In this document: positions 62,365-62,858 of the stretch, piece by piece
Numbering within the stretch: position 1 is the first letter of the stretch
Layout: each line of letters starts with the position of its first letter
Virus record (IMG/VR): IMGVR_UViG_3300025131_005047
Span: 1 to 62,858 of that record
Direction: 5' to 3' (one strand)
DNA: 62,858 nt
DNA from: a virus
Notes under the pieces: generated by a model
What the model was told of the DNA's origin: nothing
The model's database searches: none
What the model saw: only the letters and a program-made list of their open reading frames with translations
Position numbers and translations under genes: made by a program

Positions 62365-62858
62365 TGGCTGAAGATTCACAAGAAGGTAAAAAGAAAATTT
62401 TTCGAAGAATAGAAACCTTAGGGAACGTAGGAAAAGCTATTGATGCAAGTAAAGAAAAGGTGGAACTACAAAATCTAATGGGGTCCTATGACTCTATTAA
62501 TAAGAAGGATAGTAATATGTTAGAATACTTTCTAGATTTAATTCAGCTAACCGGAGGTAAGGATGCGGTTAAAAGAGCCAAAAAGAAAGTTATAAATAAA
62601 GTTACTACAGAATTTCGAGATGGCGTAAAAGATATCTTATTTGAAGAATTTTTAAGATTTACTAATTGTGATTTAGGTTTTGTGATTCCGTCTAATGATG
62701 CGTTCGCTGGCCCTGACACCAACCAAATTAGAGTAGATGTAAAAACTATAGACCCTTTTGGTATGCTTAAAGTGGACCCTAATACTAAAGTTGGTAGTTT
62801 TATGTATGAGGGGGAACCTTTAGCTCCTGGTTTTCCTTACTCCGCTAATAGAGAATTA
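62364..62858 (+). CDS. Structural-type phage protein, N-terminal part (3' end outside window)
   Basis: An open frame from the ATG at 62364 (overlapping the previous stop by 1 bp) through the window edge, 165 codons. The N-terminus is basic and helical (KKKIFRRIETLGNVGKAID), followed by SNMLEYFLDLIQLTGGKDAV and RAKKKVINKVTTEFRDGVKD. Later sequence includes VIPSNDAFAGPDTNQIRVDV and FGMLKVDPNTKVG, a beta-rich extension typical of large virion proteins. No firm family. Confidence 0.55.
   Translation, partial: MAEDSQEGKKKIFRRIETLGNVGKAIDASKEKVELQNLMGSYDSINKKDSNMLEYFLDLIQLTGGKDAVKRAKKKVINKVTTEFRDGVKDILFEEFLRFTNCDLGFVIPSNDAFAGPDTNQIRVDVKTIDPFGMLKVDPNTKVGSFMYEGEPLAPGFPYSANREL

Noticed and set aside
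1-62858. tRNA genes, CRISPR arrays, insertion sequences or integrase
   Set aside because: Coding density leaves almost no room; no cloverleaf, regularly spaced direct repeats, transposase motif or attachment site was seen by eye. A tRNA scan would be needed to exclude tRNA genes fully.

Overview
This window is a densely packed, strongly A+T-rich stretch of a large T4-related contractile-tailed bacteriophage (myovirus type, lytic gene content). The evidence is a tail sheath, a T4 gp19-type tail tube, a tape measure preceded by a frameshift-type chaperone pair, neck and baseplate proteins, an S74-chaperoned fibre, a family B DNA polymerase, PhoH, dUTPase and a gp55-like late sigma factor. No rRNA, tRNA, CRISPR array, IS element or integrase was seen. 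Both ends of the window cut through genes. Many starts lack a clear Shine-Dalgarno sequence and sit after A/T-rich leaders, so the host may be one that uses SD weakly (for example Bacteroidota); this is a weak inference.

Layout. 1-15.6 kb, minus strand: tail morphogenesis, read right to left as tail tube, chaperone with an overlapping out-of-frame extension, tape measure, a 1673-residue baseplate protein with an OmpA-like domain, a LysM-like small protein, and a >2000-residue hub-like protein ending in an amidase-like domain. 15.7-19.3 kb: accessory enzymes, namely a HAD phosphatase, a nucleoside deoxyribosyltransferase-like protein, deoxyribose-phosphate aldolase, a P-loop kinase and a second HAD protein. 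19.4-26.4 kb: a small membrane protein, a bidirectional terminator, an acidic protein, a very large tail sheath and two neck/connector proteins. 26.5-30.3 kb, plus strand: SNF2 helicase, gp13-like neck protein, fibre with S74 chaperone. 30.3-37.9 kb, minus strand: DNA polymerase and adhesion/fibre proteins. 37.9-40.5 kb, plus strand: small acidic or structural proteins. 40.5-61.2 kb, plus strand: a long operon-like run, starting at a good sigma70-type promoter, that mixes glycosyltransferases, sulfotransferase-like proteins and sugar-nucleotide enzymes with nucleotide and replication genes (exonuclease, dUTPase, PhoH). 61.2 kb to the end: late sigma factor, a small protein and the start of a structural-type gene.

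How the parts may work together. The late sigma factor would read the TATAAATA elements found upstream of several genes. Three of these form the palindrome TATTTATAAATA, two of them between divergent gene pairs. The sugar cluster contains Gmd and Fcl (GDP-mannose to GDP-L-fucose), a ColD-like 3-dehydratase with His in place of the PLP lysine, a Lys-type aminotransferase, and GT10- and GT11-type fucosyltransferases. It therefore looks able to make and transfer fucose-type and possibly colitose- or perosamine-type sugars. Several enzymes in the 15.7-18.8 kb block and elsewhere carry short helical N-terminal leaders containing an (I/L)-x-E motif, like T4 capsid-targeting peptides. This suggests, as a hypothesis, that a set of deoxyribonucleotide-salvage enzymes is packaged in the capsid and injected.
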